Part shown: positions 1 through 12,950 of the stretch, piece after piece
Numbering within the stretch: position 1 is the first letter of the stretch
Layout: each line of letters opens with the position of its first letter
Origin: Acanthochromis polyacanthus
Lineage: Eukaryota > Chordata > Actinopteri > Pomacentridae
DNA: 64,000 nt
Reading direction: 5' to 3'
NCBI RefSeq assembly: GCF_021347895.1
Contig: NC_067132.1
Location: 15,792,023-15,856,022, forward strand
Notes under the pieces: generated by a model
Seen by the model: the letters and a program-made list of their open reading frames with translations, nothing else
Database searches by the model: none
What the model was told of the DNA's origin: nothing
Position numbers and translations under genes: made by a program

Positions 1-260
1 AGGAGATGCAAAGTGAAACAGGTAATTGCAGACAGCACTTAATTGGTTTAGGGAAGAGAACAGATGTGAGGATTGAAACACAGAGATGGAGAAAGACACA
101 CCTAAAGATGAAAGGGAGAGATATTAAGATGTAGCCGTAGAGAGAGATCAAGAGATACAGATAGACAGATGGAGAGACTGAGGAAGAGACAGAGAGAAAG
201 GCCTAGAGATTGAGAGATGATGGAGATAAAGGTGAATGGAGGGTTAGAAGGGTTTAGAAG
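1..260. repeat. Purine-rich (GA) low-complexity tract
   Basis: The plus strand is strongly biased to A and G, with many GAGA and AGAGAG runs. The open frame that can be read on the minus strand here is only a Ser/Leu-rich translation of the tract and is not a gene. Confidence 0.7.
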
Positions 261-1600
261 AAAGATTTGAGCTTTGGAAGAAGACTGCAGCTTGGACAGA
301 AACTTTTTTTCGTGGATTAATATCAACAAAATAGCCAACTAAAATTTGTTTCTGAATGTTGGAAATGAGAAATATGCCCATGCAGCTTTCTGAATATTGA
401 TTCATTCTGAAACTACAACAACTAGCCTAAAGGTTTTGCATATGGCATATATCAGTCTGACCCTGCATTTTCTAGCAGCAGCAGCCTCCACTGTGTTTAT
501 GCCCCTTCAAGCCAAATGTTAACTTGGAAAAGTTTATCTTAGCAAATATTCAGAAGTCCCATTGATCTGAAATAATAATGTCTCACATTTTCTGATTACC
601 TGTTGCTTTGAGGGACCATTTAATGCAGGCAAGCAAGGGAGAGGAAGCTTCTGAAACTGATCAGTGCTGTCAGCAAATTCAGTATCAACATTTAATTAAC
701 CCAACACAACCACACAGACTAAACATGTCACTGAGGCCACTTAGAAAATATGATTGTATTCCTTTCCTTAAGGGAAACAATCCTCAGGAGAATATTAAGT
801 CATTTTATGATAAATGTCGATAAATCGTGTTGACGTAAATGTCTGTTTAGTTTGTTTTTCTGAACTGATATCACAATAAGATAAAGCTCACTTTTAGTTC
901 ATATCTCTACAGAAAACAACACTCTGAGACAGGAAGGATTGTTGAGAAAATTGTGTGACACACTCGAAAAATTGAAAACTTAAACAGTTTCCCTCCATCT
1001 CATAGATTTCTCCTGAAAGAAACACAATTAAGCCCTTTGATCACCTCACTGTTGTGCAATAAGAAGATTGATAGCACTTTCAGCTCTGGGGAGACTACTG
1101 CCGATCTATTTTTTTTTCTTTTTTGTCTGGAGCGGATCAAAGAGCATATTTGTCAGTGAGACAGTGTATTAATATAACTGTCTGAACAACTAAGATATGT
1201 CATATGAGCTCTTCCATCAGCATGCTGTTTGATTTTCTTGTGGGTGAAAAATTACACCGTACTGGAATGGTGGTCCCTTGATGTTTTACTAGTGCGTTAT
1301 CTCAGCCAAACTGGTTTCGGTCCGGATCATGTTCTTCATCTTGTGCTGCCTGACATATCAGCAGGCTATAATTTTTGCATGGCAGGTCAATCTATGGGTG
1401 CTCCTATAAAGGGCGAGTGAAATCCCACTGGTGTATTCCCGCGGCAATTGGTATTGTATTTTAATGCTGATAAGAGTATGTGAAGGGGGATGGATGCAGC
1501 ACAGAGAGAAAAAATACAAAGGAGGAGCTGAGCAATGCAGCACAGACACAAATCTTCTCACACAAACTAACTTTTGAGTAACTATAAGTGAACTCAACCC
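261..1600. other. No gene recognised
   Basis: AT-rich unique-looking sequence. The open frames are short, have no recognisable domain and show no splice-site context. I see nothing further to annotate. Confidence 0.6.
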
Positions 1601-1604
1601 TGAC

Positions 1605-2140
1605 TATTTCTTCTTGTCTCCCTCTTTTGCTCACCTCCTCTGTACCTCTCTCTCCATCTGTCTCTTTCTCTGTCTATCTCCCCGGCCTTTTGTCTCAGAG
1701 CAACTCTGTGGGTGTGCATACATTATGTTTAATCCTGCTGGGCAATGAGAATGATACAAGGAAAGAGAGCGAAGGAAATAAGCTGTTTCTCCCTCCTCAT
1801 CCAGTGAATTACTATTCATTGTGTCTTTTTTTTTTTTTTTTTTGCTCTTTCCTGTACTGTTGTGCTGCTTCAGCCACAGCCATGGTGACCTGCATACAGA
1901 AATGAGAGGAAGGGGGAGAAAGAAAGAGATAGATGGGTAAAAACGAGAACATGAACAAAGTAGGGGGCGAGAGAATCAGGGAACAGAGGGAAATTTGAGG
2001 AAGAGGAGTTGAAAGAGGAAAATTTCCGGCAGAGGAATACAAAGAGGAGTAATAGAATGATGGTAGGAAGCCATACAGGAAATAATGGGGGCAGGGGAGA
2101 GTGAAGAAGAGAGCGGAGAGGAAGAATCGAAAGTGAATGA
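1605..2140. repeat. Pyrimidine-rich, T18, then purine-rich tracts
   Basis: A CT-rich stretch (about 1605-1700) is followed by an uninterrupted run of 18 T at 1826-1843. A strongly GA-rich stretch follows at about 1900-2140. The overlapping frames across this interval, of 105 to 149 residues, are Ser/Leu/Phe low-complexity translations and not genes. Confidence 0.65.
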
Positions 2141-2578
2141 TAGCAGATTGCCACATCTGTTTTGACCAGAAAGACATGGACAACCTCATGGAGAACACTG
2201 ACCGTTGTGAGCTGACAAGTGTAGAATCTGTTGAATGTTGAGCAGGCATCCACTATGCTGTTTTGTGTTCTCATTTGCTTATGTTTTTCTTTTTTCTCTC
2301 TCTCTGACGATACGCTCAATTAGCACTCAATTACCTACTTGGATTGCAGCGGGAGAGGAGAGTCTTGCAGCAGGACACTGGATCCATTCATCTGCGTTAT
2401 GTGGGCAAGAAGCCATGCAAATCTATGGTTTACTCATCCTCCGAGCACCACAGAAATGCACAGTTTTTAAAGTAGAGGGTTTAGATCTTTTCAGATGTAA
2501 AATATTTGGTATTTAAGGCAGTGCAGATTTGGGATTCCAAACACTTTCCCATCTGCCAAGCAGTTATAGCTTGAAATT

Positions 2579-2800
2579 TTGGGAAATGTGCTTGTTCACT
2601 TTCCTGCCAAGGGATTTATGAGAAGATCGATACCACTCTCATATGTGAAAGGTAAACATAAAAGCACTGCAGTCAGCTTGCTTAACTTCTACCGACCATC
2701 ACTCCTGTTTTAGAGGGGCTTGCAGGTGTGTATTGTGGCTTTGGCTAAAGCAAGGCGAGCTGCATTTATTTCCAGTTTTTATGCTAAGCTAAATTACCTG
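2579..2800. repeat. Old dispersed teleost repeat
   Basis: The interval contains GAGAAGATCGATACCACTCT near its start and a block ending TTATGCTAAGCTAA near its end. From memory, these two landmarks sit in the same order in an abundant repeat of spiny-rayed fish. The copy is clearly diverged. I cannot assign a class from this copy alone, and a search against a fish repeat library would settle it. Confidence 0.5.
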
Positions 2801-3244
2801 GCTTGCCTGTAGTGAATATGTGTATTCCACAAATATCTGACTGTCTCTGAAATCCAGTCTCGTGCAAAAATAAAAAGAAACCATTTCAACACACAATAAC
2901 TGAGACTACTGAACTTTAATTTTCAGTTTGTGAATACAAACTGATACCAGGGTAGTATGGTTTTTGAATTACAGTAACTGCAGAGCTTTTTTTTGTCTAA
3001 TAATGGATTTGGAATTTTGCGTTTGTTGCTCAATGGGAGCATATCAACAATATTTTTTCCCCTAGGGCCATTACTAAAAAAAATGCAGTCCTGGTGGTTG
3101 TATTACAAAGCTAGTTTGAGAAATCCAGCTTTTCTATGCATAGCCTGACCTCAAAACAAAGAAATAATGGACCCAGTTTTTTTATCTTTCGTCTTATTTG
3201 ACTCAACTTCCATTAAAAATAAACAAAAAACAAAACATAAACCG

Positions 3245-3248
<4 letters not shown>
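2801..3248. other. No gene recognised
   Basis: AT-rich sequence with short A and T runs. I see no coding, RNA or mobile-element signature. Confidence 0.5.

Positions 3249-3314
<66 letters not shown>
3249..3314. repeat. Compound (TA)n(CA)n microsatellite
   Basis: About 20 TA units run directly into about 13 CA units, followed by an imperfect TA-rich tail. Such compound arrays are common in fish and are usually length-polymorphic. Confidence 0.95.
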
Positions 3315-4272
3315 TACTGTATATATACTTGACAGTGAATTAGTACCAAGCATAAAAGCATATTTAAGCTTTTTTTCTGTCGCAGGTTAGGTGTACAGCC
3401 ACCTTTGTGACATTCAAAACTCTGGCTTCAGGTTCAACATACCTCCGTTAACCAATCTGTCTTACTTCATAGCACACCCTTCTGGTTGCTGTTTATTATC
3501 AAAATCTGTCCGTGCTTTAACACATGCACGGTAAAATTCCTGCTGGGAGCATAACAAGACAAAGGGAGATGAGTAAATCAAAGGAAGTGACCCTTGTTCC
3601 ACTGACTGAAACGCAGTATGAATGATAGAGTGCTCTCTTGACCCGTATTGATAAGATGTAGATAGCCTCAGCTCAGGGAGAGCAAGTCTCAATTTATAAT
3701 CAATACCTCTGTTAAGCGTGCAATGGAGGATCAATGGGGGAGGAAATAGCTGTATACTCTGACGTGCTCATTCTGCCCTTGACCTGCATACAGAAATGAA
3801 GGGAGAATGGGGCAAGTGAGAAGAGTTCCACACTCCGCTTTATTGTGCTGCATCTCTCTTCTATAATGTGTGTGCTGGCAGTTTTTATTAGTTCTTACAC
3901 AAAGTCTTTGTTAACAACTCTAACAACTCACACTGTAAACAAAGAAGCAGGCTTGTGCCTTCCTCTTTCCCTCTGTCTCTGCAATACATCTGCTTCTTCC
4001 TGTGATTTTATGCTCCTTTCCTGTCTTTCCAGTGATCATACTGTATGGCATATTGAAATACCTTGTTCACTTCTCTGTTTTCTCTCTCTCGTGGACATGC
4101 AGGCTTACAAGAGCAGACTTTTGTCTGCACTGTGGCTCGAAAAAGCAGCAGAGGGGCCAGGTTAAGCAGCTACATTTATTACCAACCCTTTCAGGATGTT
4201 TTTTTCTTCCCACTTATAAATGCATTAATACAAAGAGCACACAAAGTAAAAAGGCTTTTTGCAAGTATGTGA
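3315..4272. other. No gene recognised
   Basis: Only short frames without recognisable domains (for example 3845-4165 plus, Leu/Ser-rich). I assign nothing here. Confidence 0.5.
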
Positions 4273-4294
4273 GTGTGTGTGTGTGTGTGTGTGT
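4273..4294. repeat. (GT)11 microsatellite
   Basis: Eleven perfect GT units. The valine/cysteine runs in overlapping frames are translations of this array. Confidence 0.9.
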
Positions 4295-7200
4295 CTTCCG
4301 CCTGGTGAGAGGTGTTTGTGTAAGACTAACAGGCAGATTAAATTTGTTGAGAGAGGGCGTTTGTGAGGTGTGTGGAAAATAGACGGTGAAGCCAAAAGAC
4401 GCAGGTTTTAGCATCTTCTTAGACTAATGTCTATCCAGCTCCAGTGCTCTCACTTCAGCTTCAGATCTGCTGGTATTCCTGCCAGATAAATGCAGAGGAA
4501 AGATGGCAGCAGACATAACTTATAAATTCCAGAAAACAGGAAGCAAAGATAGACGCCATGTAACATTTTTGACCAGTTCCAGTAATTGCACCCTAAGTGC
4601 GTCATGAATGAATCGGCAAACATTGGATTTGTTTTCTATATTTATGATGATAGGCAATTATTAGAATTGTTTACATGCATATACCTGCATAGACACCCCC
4701 AATTTGATTTCATCCATACATAAATGCCAAGTTAAGCTGACAGAATTCAAAAGAGGTTAAGCAGGAAAGACTAAAGAAACCAAAACAGCAGCAGAAAATA
4801 GCAAAGTTCAGTCAGTAGTACGTATTTATCTATTCTCTTACAACCAATCCTGCAAGTTATAAAAGAAATCCACCCTTTTCTTTTCAATTCTATTAGGCAG
4901 ATACACTGACATGAATGTGCATTCACCATCCATCATCTGATGGTCTCCCTCTGACTCTCTCACTCACTATAACATGCACACAAACCCACACGGACAAGTA
5001 TTTCCACATTCTCAAGGCCTCGAAGGCAGATACATTTTTAAAATGGATTTCAGGAAATATGTTTAGACTTTATACAGTGCACACCCATGCGGACAGTAGG
5101 CCACGCACCCCACCCCCCAGCCCTCACACAATGGGCAGGGTTATAGGATTATAAGTGAAAGGAAAGATCAAAGTGCTTTGATGCAGAGTGTGAAAAATCT
5201 TAACACTAGTCATATGCATGAATCACCAAGCCTCAGCAAATCCTTAAATGGCCCGTCAGCCTTGTACGACGTTCTTTTCGACAAACTATTTAAATTGCTT
5301 TGAGTGCTGTTTCCTAAGCCCACTCAGAAGATAAGTTGATTTTGCAGATAGAGGCAAATATATGGCAGACAGTGAAAATGCTCCTGTTTTGGCACTTCAC
5401 AATCCACTGAATGCGAAGGCGTGCATGCAAATGGAAAACCAAGTGAGCACATTTGCACATACTGTATGTACAGGCATGTTGGTAGTGCTTGTATCAGTAT
5501 GTGTTGTTCAGAGGGCAAGTGGTGTGTCAGGGAATTACATCATTGAGTTGGAGTGGCAGGGCAACCCCCTCTCTCTCTTTTTATCCCTCATAGAATATGC
5601 ATCACAGCTGAATGAATGAAGAATGGAGGGGTTTATGAATAATAAATCAGTTAAGAATGTGCATACATGTGTGTGTTTGTGTGTGCTTTTGTGTGTACTT
5701 TGTATAATGAGTGTGTGAGCGAGGCATACGTCTTCTGTGTGTGCGCTGTGGTTTTCCTTCTCCCCCCTTTTTTTCCTTTTTGTTTTGGTGGAGATATTTC
5801 TGCAAAGATCCCGGCCTGCCACGCTTGCGCTGCTGCACTCGCTTTTCCAGATGAAAGCCGCTGCGCTTGTCCTCTGGTGCCGACTGTTCCCGACACCATA
5901 AAAGCATGTCGAACCACCGGCATCACACATTAATGCTTCCCCCTCACTGTCACTTCCCTTCTACCGCTGCACTCTGTTGTCAGCTGAATTTGGAAGCAAA
6001 CAAAAGACTTGCGGTACTGAGGTTGCGCACACCTACGACAGACATTAGTGTTAAACTATAGAGGAACATTGAAAATACACTATTATCCATCTCTCCGTGG
6101 AATATTAAAGACTTCCTCCTGTGAAAATCAATTTTTGTTTTACCTTGGTGGCTTCCATATGGTGATATTTAGACGTGCTAGAAGACGTGTCATGGGCAAA
6201 ATAAGCAGTCAACACCAGTGCTGAGCTTTTGCACCTTGAAACTTGTACCACTAACAGTCTCAAAAACATGCATTCAAGCTTTGTGGGATTCATATTTTTA
6301 AAACTTAAGATCCAATCCTGCCAACTGGCTGGGTGGGGCTTTTCATATCATTGTTCTTTGACAGAATCGGTTTCTTGCTTGAGCTTGTATGGCTGAATTT
6401 CTCCAGTATTATAACTTGTAATTGTGCAACAAAGAGGAGTTTTACAATGTTTTTGCAGAGCTGTTGGTGAGCTGGTGTGCAAAAGAAGGAGTGCAAGGAG
6501 AGAGAGGCAGGAACTTCATAGATCTGGACATTGTGCATCTAAAGGCAGGAAGGAAGGGATACAAACCTTTGAACAGAGAAAGGGACGACAAAGACAACAC
6601 AGTGAAACGAATATCTAAAAAAAAAAAACTTGTCGGATTGTAAAATCTATCACTGATACAAACTGAAAAGGATTACTTATGAAGCCAGTGGCTAAGGGTT
6701 GCAGACTTAATTTATCCAAGTAAATAGCTACTGGAGACTGATGCATTGTTTTGGAAATGAATACAGGAAGGAAGTTCTACCTACTAGACACAATGTGACA
6801 GAAAGAAAGAGACAGACTACACAGTCCTTGTGGGGATTTTTACATCACTCTTCCAGTCATTTCACATTTGACTGTGGCAATTTGAGCCTTCATTTCCATT
6901 GATTGATTTTCTCCATTCACGTTGGTGGAGCTGTCATGGGAATAAATTTAGCCACCATTACATAAGGTCCCACTGTTACAGCTCTCCCATTATCCTGTTG
7001 CTTTTGTGCGTGTGTACATGTGTGTGTATTCCCATGAAGCAAACTCATATATACAGTATTTGATACTGGACCGAGTCCTACATGATCAAAGTCCCTTTGA
7101 TCAAGCCATGCTCTCAGATCACCCACTTACACTCTCAAGTGTATGCTGTAGGCCCAAATCACACACACACCCCCACACACACTTTGCTGGGCAAGCAATG

Positions 7201-9680
7201 CTGGATCCCTATTTAACTATCTCTATATCGGGCATGCACACAAGCATACACACTCATTTGCGCTCATAGCTATGCGTACGTCCCCAGCTTCAAACACCAA
7301 TGATTTGACATTTCCTTCAGAGCTCCACTGTTCATGACACGGCCTCTTTCCCCATGTGGGCTCTGCAGCCTCAGAAGTGAGAACCAACTTTCCTTGCTTC
7401 ACACACTCCAAACTTCAGTCCCCCTGCTCGATCTCTCATTACCGGCTCCCCCTCCGGACTGCCTGAGGTCTTTTTCTACTCTCTAACAGTGTGTACGCAC
7501 GTGAATGTGCAAAGCTGCTGAATTGTGTGCGTCTGTGCATATATGCCAGTTAGTCGCAACGTCCGTGTGCGCATCAGCATATTCACAAGCATGTGTTGTG
7601 CGAGTGTGTGCAATCATCCGTTCGTGCTCTTAGAAGAAAATTCCCCGCTGTGTTGCTTCATGAGGGCAAATGAAGCTTTACTAAGTTAGTTACTCACGTT
7701 GATAATGAAGCTCTTTTACTGTATAAATGTAGCTGATTGATCTGTGTGCCCAAGCGAGTTTGTGCAGATCATGGCTGTGCATACGGTAGCGTAGGTACAC
7801 ATATGAATGTGTCTTATCACCAGGATTTAGGTTTTGTGTTTAACCTCATAGATGGCAGCTTTAAAGATGGATACAAGAGACTTGAGATAGCACTTTGATT
7901 CATAGAACAGTGGGAGATTTGAAGCTGATACGACCACAGTTTTAGAGCAAAGTGATCAAAGACTCGGAATCCTTTTGTTATCAGGACTCATGTAAAGTTT
8001 TGATATATCAAAGCTTTAGTCATCTACAGAAACAATCTGGAAAGCAGTGGGGCTCAAAATCCAAATCTGTTGCTGATCATTTCATTAAATCAGTTTCTTT
8101 TTGATGTCCAGTCTGCATAGTCAAGTTATATAGTATCTGCACATTTTGTGATTTGTTAGATGTTAGCTTTACAATCCAAAACATGTGATTCTGCTCACAT
8201 GCATGTTATATTTTTAAAGAGTAGGTTGAAGCAATAAGGTGTTTAGTGTAGTACTCAAAACTGGTTTTCGTGTTTTATGTAATTTCATTTATAAGGTTAC
8301 TGCAAAACATAGAAATACTCAGATTACTCAAATCTATGTAAACTGGGACTTTGAGGAGGTAAAAAGGTCATGAGGATGTCTCCGTCATTCTGATGCTTCA
8401 CCTGGAATTATAAGAGGCAGTGGGAGGAGACCCCAGGGCAGAGTCAGGACACGCTGCAAGAACTACATCTCTCAGCATGCCTATAAAGCACCTGCTGATC
8501 CCACCGGATGAAATGAGGTCAACGAGGAGGGGTTTACAGTTTGGCTGAGTGTGACTGGCACAAGGTGATATATTTGTTCCAGGATAAGGAAAATGCTTCC
8601 AGAAAAAAATAATAATTAAAAAAAAACACATTTATTTTTCTCACTTGGATAAATTAAGTGTCTTTTTCTTGGCAGCGAATTAGAATAATATGATGAGTCT
8701 ATTGTAATGAAGAGATTAGCTTTGCTAAATTTGCATCTGTTTTCCATTGTCAGTTGAATAACCTCAGGCTTTTGTGAGTTAAACTGACATCCGAACCAAA
8801 TAAAAGCAGAGAATTGTCTGACACTTTGAAAATAACAGAAGTTGTGAAGCTCGTCTTAGATTAGTTATCAGATGCTTGACCCTGGTGTTCTGATCACATG
8901 AACGTGGGCACAGAATTAACTTTGTGGAAGGGCAAGTTCTCACAGGAGAACAGAATTACATGCTGACCTGCGATCTGTGAGGCCCTCCGGCGTTCGTCCT
9001 GATGTGTTAATTGTCCTTTTGAACACTTTGTCAAAATGTCAACTCACCTGTGGGGACCGACAGAGTGAGAAAACAGACACAGGCAGAGGGATTAAACCCC
9101 CTCCTGACCTTTACAATTCCCTCCTTCCTCTGAAACTCCCTTCAACTGGCAAGCGATGAGCTGGCAGAGAACAGACACATGTGCCCTTGAAGATTGGAAA
9201 CAGCCGTTAGAGCAGCTGATTCCATCAATACCTCAACCCAGTAACGAATGTATGCTCATTTAAACTAATACCGAGTACACATGCTCTAATTTAGTGCCAT
9301 TTACTGTGATATAATTTATTGCTTAGCCTCCACAAGGAGTCAGGATCAGCTAAAAAAACTCAAACCATTGATCTCAGTGTTATAAGTTAAAGGACAGTGC
9401 CCCTCACCCTACTATGAACACGGTGGTCTTTGTGCATTCAAGAAGAGTTGAAATGTCTTTTATGTCACTGTGTGCTGCTGGCACTAGTTTGTCTTATTAA
9501 TGTAGCGGAGGGGTCCCTATTAATACTAAGACTTTATTGATCCTACTAGACCCTCTGGCTGGAGATGAATAGCGCTCACATATTATCACAGCTCCGAAAT
9601 GGGCCTTCACATATCTGTGACATTTCCACCATGGATGGCTGTAATTTCCAGAGCGACATAACCCATCTTGCTCTTTTATT
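4295..9680. other. Long stretch without a recognised gene
   Basis: More than 5 kb of unique-looking sequence. Between about 7000 and 7610 it is rich in imperfect TG/CA and CG dinucleotides, which looks like an old decayed alternating purine-pyrimidine tract. The region 5640-5720 is TG-rich in the same way. No frame longer than about 130 residues is present and none shows a domain I know. Confidence 0.55.
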
Positions 9681-9689
9681 TTCATCCCC

Positions 9690-10135
9690 TTATCTTTTTT
9701 TTTCCTCTTTCCTCTCACACTATGCTTCTTTCTCTTCCCACTCTTGCCCTTTTCTAAGTTTCTGCTCTTGGCTACTTCCTGTTATCAGTCTCTCCTGCCT
9801 CTCCATCCATCTTTTCATATCCTCTCCACCTTTTGCCATTTTGCTCTTTTCTTGCATTTCATCAGCCAATCTTTCTTACACTTACATCTCACTTAATGGT
9901 TACCTTTCTCTTTCATGGGCTAGCTCCATCCCAACCTGTCTCTCTGCTTGTTTCTGCCTTCTTATCCACTACGTCAGCTCACTCTTTCTCACCTGCTGTT
10001 TTTCCACTTGCCTTTATCTGCATTTTCTCTCCTTTCTGACCCCCAGCCTCTCACTTGAGTGTATTTTATTTATCTCTTTTCCATTTCTCCATCCACTGTC
10101 TTTCTCACGCTCCCTTTCTCTGTATTTCCCTCAGC
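9690..10135. repeat. Pyrimidine-rich low-complexity tract
   Basis: The plus strand is dominated by C and T with interspersed TCTCTT and CTTTTC words. It carries a 195-residue open frame on the plus strand (9565-10152) that is a Ser/Leu/Phe/Cys low-complexity translation with no domain. I treat that frame as spurious. Confidence 0.65.
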
Positions 10136-10540
10136 AGCTCTGCTTTGTTTAGCACCCAGCAGACAAGGCTGCTGACAAAGGTGAGCGAGAGCATATTTAA
10201 AATGTCACTGGCAAAGTGACAAAAGGTCATATGGAAAGTAAGAGACTCCCAGCACAGTTTGGACTGACTGCTAAACAGGCATCCGTGCCTTTTTTTGTGT
10301 GTGCATTTGTGTATTGAGGGGATTTTCAGGCATACATGTATATGCATGTCCACATCTACCCAGGGGTGTATGCATCTTTTTGTGTTTGTATATGAGAGAG
10401 AAAATACAATACGATGAATTCAAGGTTCTGCCTGTGTTTGAGTCCACACTTGTTGGTGTGTGTAGCTACATGTGAGGCATACAGTGTGCATCTGTGTTGC
10501 CATATTGCTGCTGGCATCCTTATACCTGAATGCTGCTCCC
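10136..10540. other. No gene recognised
   Basis: Unique-looking sequence with TG-rich words. Nothing assignable. Confidence 0.45.
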
Positions 10541-10559
10541 TGCCTGAGGTAAGGCCTTG

Positions 10560-10770
10560 AGCGCCTTCCAGTCTGATGAATGTGCTTATGAAAAAGTTGC
10601 TACACCGAGAGTGTAGAATTGAGCATCGACCTAAAGGTTGCTAGTTTAACTCCTAAGGACTGGGGAGCGGTTTCATATCTGATGAGCCAGCCAGCCAGCA
10701 GGACGTCAGCCAGATCTGTTATGTTTTGTAGAATCCCCCAACTGAGTGCTTTCCCAATTTTGGACTAAAT
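10560..10770 (+). repeat. Possible tRNA-derived SINE remnant
   Basis: The block around 10625-10660 contains AAAGGTTGCTAGTTTAACTC, which resembles the B-box end of a tRNA-like SINE head. It is followed by a GC-richer tail with CCAGCCAGCCAGCAGG. The A box is not clear, so this is a weak call based on resemblance only. Confidence 0.3.
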
Positions 10771-11885
10771 AAATCAAATTGACTTTGCTCTCAAAATTAC
10801 TATGTAAAACAAAATTAGTACAATTTCTGCAGCAGAGGTGAATGGAACTTCATGTGTGATGTGCAGAGTTTGAAAAACACTCAATAGTAAGGGTCTTTCC
10901 AGAAACAATGACCTAGTTTTCCCAAAATAGTGTCAGTGGAATGCTTTTATAATAAAAGCTGTTGATCCGCTGTTCTTTGGATTATCCAGAGCCCCTAGTC
11001 TTCTTTATGGGTTTATTTTTTTGTCTGTGTTACCATATTGATTAATGGTATTCATGCAATTCTCTGTCTAATTCTAATATTTTGCACACAGGCTTTTTTT
11101 TTTCTTCTCACCCAGACTTGGCAGACTACTGTTTTGTTGCTAAATTTAATGTTGTGACTATTTTAAATGCCTTGAAACATATCTGGAAACTATTGTCAAA
11201 GTTTAAGTCCTGAAGATTAATGGACATGGACAGCTTTCAGCTTTATACTGTATCCTTGCATTGAATCTGGTTTTGATCATCAGCTGAAACTTTAAATGTC
11301 AAAATATTCTTGGAACACAACACTGTCCAACACATAGAAGGATTTCTTTGAAAACTCTGTGTTTGATAGTTGCAAATATATTTCCACTGTGCGCGGCTGT
11401 GTATATATGAATAAAGACCTTTGTGCACGCACAGTAAACCCTTCCTGTAAACAGTTCCTTACCTTTTTCTTTGTCAGTCAGCATTGTTATTTTCAAATGG
11501 TTTCCTAATGAAATGCATAATTGGTGAGCTTACAGAGCCGTCTTGTTGCATTCGTAATTAATAAGAAAATAACAGATGTAAATGGTAGTGTGGTTTGCTG
11601 TTAAAGGGCAACTTAACGTGAAAATATATTTGTGTGCATGTGCAGGGTGATCAAACAGGATGACAAGATGAAGTCTGTTTTATTTTGTTAATGCTTGGGT
11701 AGCCTGAAGATGTTGACTTCAAAGTCAGCACTTTGTTGTTTGAGACTAGAGACTTGGAGATTTTAGCATAATTATGCATAACGCAGACTTGTTGACAAAT
11801 ACAAATGAATGGTCTCAAGCGTATGCAAGTATGCACTCTGCAGAAATGACTAAATGAAGGAAAAGGCAGGTGGTGGGAAGCCAGC
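10771..11885. other. No gene recognised
   Basis: AT-rich sequence with a short T run near 11095-11102. Frames are under 70 residues and carry no domain. Confidence 0.5.
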
Positions 11886-11887
11886 TA

Positions 11888-12948
11888 AGATGTTCAGCCA
11901 CAACATTAAAACACCTGCCTAATACTGTGTAGGTCCCTCCAGTGCTCCCAAAAACAGCTCTGGCCCATTGAGGCATTGACTCAGGATCATTGGTCAGACT
12001 TGCTTTTCCAGCACATCCCACAGTGGGATTGTGATCTGGGGTTTACATCTTGAACACTTCTGTCATATTCCTCAAAATATACCTGATGTAGTGTGTCAGG
12101 GTGCATTATCCTGCTAAGAAGCCACTACCATCAGGGAATACTATTGTAATGAAGTGCTGTACGTGGGCTGCAATGATGTTTATGTAGGTGGTATGTGTCA
12201 AAGCAGCATCTTTGTGAAAATCAAGACCCAAGGTTTCCCAGCAGAGCATTGCCCTGACCATCACATCGCCTCTGTGGCCTAGCTTTATTCCCATTATGCA
12301 TGCTGCTGCCATCACTTTCCCAGATAAACAACAAGCATGCATCCAGCCATCCACAAACACGGCTCATCACACAAGGCCATCGTCTTTCTTTGTTCCATGG
12401 TTCAGTTCTGATGATTACGTCCTCATTGTAGTCGCTGATGGCAGAGGACAAGAGTCAGCATGGGCAATTGATGCTCCATACATCACAAGCTGTGATGCAT
12501 TGTGTGTTCTGACACATTTCTATCATGGCCAGAATTAAGGGTTTTCAGCAGTTCAGTTCTTCTGCAGAATCAGACCACACCAGTAAGCCTGCGATCTCCA
12601 CATGCATCAACGAGCCTTGGGTTCCCATCACCCTGCCATTGGTTCACCCATTATCCTTTCTTGCATCACTTCTGGGAGATACAAACCACTGAATATCAAT
12701 AAAACCCCACAAGGCCTGTTATTTTGAAGATGTTCGTTCAGCCATTACGATTTTGCCCTTGTCAGTAGTTGCTCAGACCCTTGTGGTTGGACATTTTGCA
12801 CATTCTGCTTCTAACACACTAACATCAAGAACTGACTGTTTGCCTTCTGCCTAATATATCCCAACCCTATACAGGACAGATGCAACAAGATCATCAATGT
12901 TAATCACTTCACCAGTTAATGGTTTTAATGTTGTGGCAGGTAGGTGAA
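11888..12948 (-). mobile_element. Tc1/mariner element, family A, decayed copy 1
   Basis: The element is flanked by TA dinucleotides at 11886-11887 and 12949-12950. Its ends carry a degraded inverted repeat: the left arm reads GCCACAACATTAAAAC from about 11897 and the right arm carries its complement at about 12922-12936. At about 1.06 kb it is shorter than a full Tc1 of about 1.6 kb, so internal sequence has been lost. The transposase remnant lies on the minus strand. A second, truncated copy of the same family lies at about 29.8-30.25 kb in the same orientation. Confidence 0.8.
11915..12780 (-). pseudogene. Broken Tc1-like DDE transposase (family A)
   Basis: The minus strand preserves pieces of a Tc1-type DDE transposase in several frames. 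The clearest is 12106-12360, which contains AMLCWETLG, LTHTTYINIIAAHVQHF and VFPDGSGF. These match the central catalytic-domain region of fish Tc1-like transposases, where a GGGSVMLWAMFCWE-type block precedes the second catalytic aspartate. Just after VFPDGSGF the expected QQDNAP-type motif is destroyed. The extreme C-terminus is still recognisable near 11925-11945 as a residual GPTQY end. Stops and frameshifts throughout mean no functional product is possible. The N-terminal helix-turn-helix region is only weakly visible toward 12600-12780. Confidence 0.75.
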
Positions 12949-12950
12949 TA

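Noticed and set aside
1812..2319. Overlapping minus-strand frames of 145 and 149 residues
   Set aside because: Low-complexity Ser/Leu/Phe translations of a purine-rich stretch; the frames have no conserved residues or exon signals.
9565..10152. 195-residue open frame on the plus strand, the second longest in the window
   Set aside because: It is the translation of a pyrimidine-rich tract, almost all Ser/Leu/Phe/Cys, with no domain and no splice context.
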